Assembly (NCBI GenBank): GCA_039194995.1
Contig: JBCCVR010000193.1
Coordinates: 1-13,542 of the forward strand
From: CCY15215 sp039194995
Lineage (GTDB): Bacteria > Cyanobacteriota > Cyanobacteriia > Cyanobacteriales > Spirulinaceae
Length of the DNA: 13,542 nucleotides
Direction: 5' to 3'
Positions 12,708-13,542 of the stretch are shown here, one piece after another. The position numbers were made by a program, and so were the translations under genes. The notes under the pieces were generated by a model. That model was not told the origin of the DNA and made no database searches. It saw nothing but the letters and a program-made list of their open reading frames with translations. Every line of letters begins with the position of its first letter. Position 1 is the first letter of the stretch.

Positions 12708-12721
12708 TTGGCGATCGCCAA
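12708..12721. repeat. 14-bp perfect palindrome built on HIP1
   Basis: TTGGCGATCGCCAA is a perfect palindrome extending the HIP1 octamer, in the spacer upstream of fbp. HIP1 sites are very frequent in cyanobacteria, so no specific role is claimed. Confidence 0.6.
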
Positions 12722-12756
12722 GGACAATCGCCGTTCTTCAATGGCGATCGGCTGGC

Positions 12757-12963
12757 TCATTCGATATCAATGCTTTGGGGTTTGTTTTGGTCTCCCTCAT
12801 CCTCTCGCTTACTCCCCGGAATACCGCTTTGCTCGTCCAGCCAGCTTTTGAGGGGATCTTCATTGAGATTGAGACGCAATGCCCCCGCCAAGAATCCTCC
12901 GGCAAAGGCAATGGGACTTTGTAGGAATTCTTTGCCGATGGGTAGGAGTTCTTCAAAAAACAT
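12757..12963 (-). CDS. Small conserved cyanobacterial protein of unknown function
   Basis: The 68-residue protein MFFEELLPIGKEFLQSPIAF... has one hydrophobic, Gly-rich stretch at about residues 14-29 (QSPIAFAGGFLAGALRL). A segment NLNEDPLKSWLDEQ follows, then a hydrophilic, charged tail. It resembles small proteins conserved across cyanobacteria with a similar FEELLP...SPIAF...GGF pattern, but no function is known to me. The start ATG 12963 is preferred over an upstream in-frame codon at 12996, because GGAG (12974-12971) precedes it at 7-bp spacing. It shares orientation with fbp, 211 bp away, and diverges from ftrV. Whether it is co-transcribed with fbp is unclear; the intervening hairpin has no terminator T run. 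Confidence 0.8.
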   Translation of the reverse strand: MFFEELLPIGKEFLQSPIAFAGGFLAGALRLNLNEDPLKSWLDEQSGIPGSKREDEGDQNKPQSIDIE

Positions 12964-13214
12964 AGGAAATCTCCACAAAAATTCATATTTTGTCATTATC
13001 CTAACTTGACTCGATGCGTTTCGGGCCTCAAAGAAGAGAAAAATCCGGTCAAAGCAGCAAACTGCAAGATCGGGACGCTCCTATGCAACAATAAAAAAGG
13101 CGATCGACGGATGGCAACAAGTCTCGGTCAACCCGGGGGCGGCAACCATCCGCAACGCGATCGCGTTTGTTTCTGGTATCGCAAAACACCCAAAAGAGGA
13201 GAGCAGCAAGTTTT
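12964..13214. other. Divergent spacer between the 68-residue gene and ftrV
   Basis: This 251-bp spacer should contain promoters for both genes. On the minus strand GATAAT (13000-12995) is a possible -10 for the small gene, without a clear -35. No convincing ftrV promoter was found. A short ORF (13111-13218) overlaps the ftrV start codon. GAGGAGAG (13196-13203) is the likely ftrV ribosome binding site. Confidence 0.4.
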
Positions 13215-13436
13215 ATGAAAGTTGGCGATCGCGTTCGAGTTACAGAATCCGTTACGGTTTTCCATTATCCCCAAAGTAAAAAAGCACCTTTCGATCTCAA
13301 AGGTATGGAAGGAGAAGTTATCGCAATTGTTAAAGAATGGAAAGGCAGACCCGTTAGCGCAAATTTACCCATTCAAGTCCAGTTTGAAAAAAAATTCCGC
13401 TCTCATTTCCGCGAGAACGAATTAGAAGTTATTTAA
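13215..13436 (+). CDS. ftrV: Ferredoxin-thioredoxin reductase, variable chain
   Basis: FtrV is the small, SH3-barrel-like alpha subunit that stabilises the catalytic iron-sulfur subunit FtrC. Together they pass electrons from photoreduced ferredoxin to thioredoxins. The 73-residue protein matches the family in length and sequence: MKVGDRVRVTESVTVFHYPQ at the start, FDLKGMEGEVIAIVKEWKGR in the middle, and PIQVQFEKKFRSHFRENELE at the end. ATG 13215 is chosen over an in-frame codon at 13167, because the family begins at MKVGD and GAGGAG lies just upstream. The gene is followed by a hairpin terminator, so it is probably monocistronic. FtrC is not in the window. Functionally it connects to the zwf-opcA and fbp products, which are thioredoxin targets in cyanobacteria or their relatives. 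Confidence 0.95.
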   Translation: MKVGDRVRVTESVTVFHYPQSKKAPFDLKGMEGEVIAIVKEWKGRPVSANLPIQVQFEKKFRSHFRENELEVI

Positions 13437-13437
13437 T

Positions 13438-13484
13438 GAGGGGGATATTTGGAGGCACAATCATTATCCTCCCCCCCCTTTTTT
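13438..13484 (+). terminator. Rho-independent terminator of ftrV
   Basis: GGATA (13443-13447) pairs with TATCC (13465-13469), and after a one-base bulge GGG (13440-13442) pairs with CCC (13471-13473). A run of C and then six T (13479-13484) follow. It begins 1 bp after the ftrV stop codon. Confidence 0.55.
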
Positions 13485-13511
13485 GAATTATCAATAGACT
13501 TTTTTTTTTAT

Positions 13512-13542
13512 TCTTAATTTTGTCTTAAATTAATCTTAAACC
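13512..13542 (+). promoter_or_regulatory. Pho-box-like triple repeat at the window edge
   Basis: TCTTAA occurs at 13512-13517, 13523-13528 and 13534-13539, an exact 11-bp period. The units CTTAATTT, CTTAAATT and CTTAAACC, separated by 3 bp, have the layout known for SphR (PhoB-type) Pho boxes in cyanobacteria: tandem PyTTAA-type 8-mers with about 3-bp gaps. The likely target is a gene beginning beyond base 13542. Confidence 0.5.

Noticed and set aside
13006..13110. TTG-initiated extension of the short ORF upstream of ftrV
   Set aside because: It has no ribosome binding site and its composition does not look like a protein.

Overview
The window is cyanobacterial. The octamer GCGATCGC (HIP1) and its core CGATCG recur throughout. 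There is a ferredoxin-thioredoxin reductase variable-chain gene, found only in oxygenic phototrophs, and the order fbp-tal-zwf-opcA is the known cyanobacterial oxidative pentose phosphate cluster. Short dispersed repeats in the spacers suggest a filamentous, Oscillatoria-like genome, but the genus cannot be read from this sequence alone.

Layout. Positions 1-498 (minus) hold the N-terminal part of an unrecognised winged-helix-like protein that runs off the window. Minus-strand ispF, a small two-helix membrane protein and lipA follow (692-2387). A plus-strand block then runs from 2563 to 5587: a receiver-only response regulator with a coiled-coil tail, a three-helix membrane protein, kptA (RNA 2'-phosphotransferase) and, 20 bp after it, an AAA+ ATPase. 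folD (minus) converges on the ATPase, and a small lipoprotein gene (plus) converges on opcA. From 12545 down to 7008 the minus strand carries fbp, tal, zwf and opcA. A 68-residue conserved small protein (minus) and ftrV (plus) diverge at the right end, and the window closes with three TCTTAA repeats at an exact 11-bp period that look like a Pho box for a gene outside the window.

How the genes work together. Fbp supplies fructose 6-phosphate from the Calvin-Benson cycle or gluconeogenesis. Zwf, activated by OpcA, commits glucose 6-phosphate to NADPH formation, and Tal recycles sugar phosphates. FtrV belongs to the ferredoxin-thioredoxin system that controls Zwf/OpcA and Fbp-type enzymes in the light. 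IspF, LipA and FolD are housekeeping enzymes for isoprenoids, lipoate and one-carbon metabolism.

I did not find a new multi-gene defence or mobile system. The most unusual items are: a near-continuous 21-bp hairpin (3762-3811) just before kptA, with the ribosome binding site in its 3' arm and a -10-like TATAAT overlapping its loop; a kptA-AAA+ pair whose ATPase has NEAD in place of DEAD and no C-terminal lid; a FolD with unusual residues in its NADP-phosphate site; the terminal Pho-box-like array; and structured repeats in every spacer of the fbp-tal-zwf-opcA cluster.
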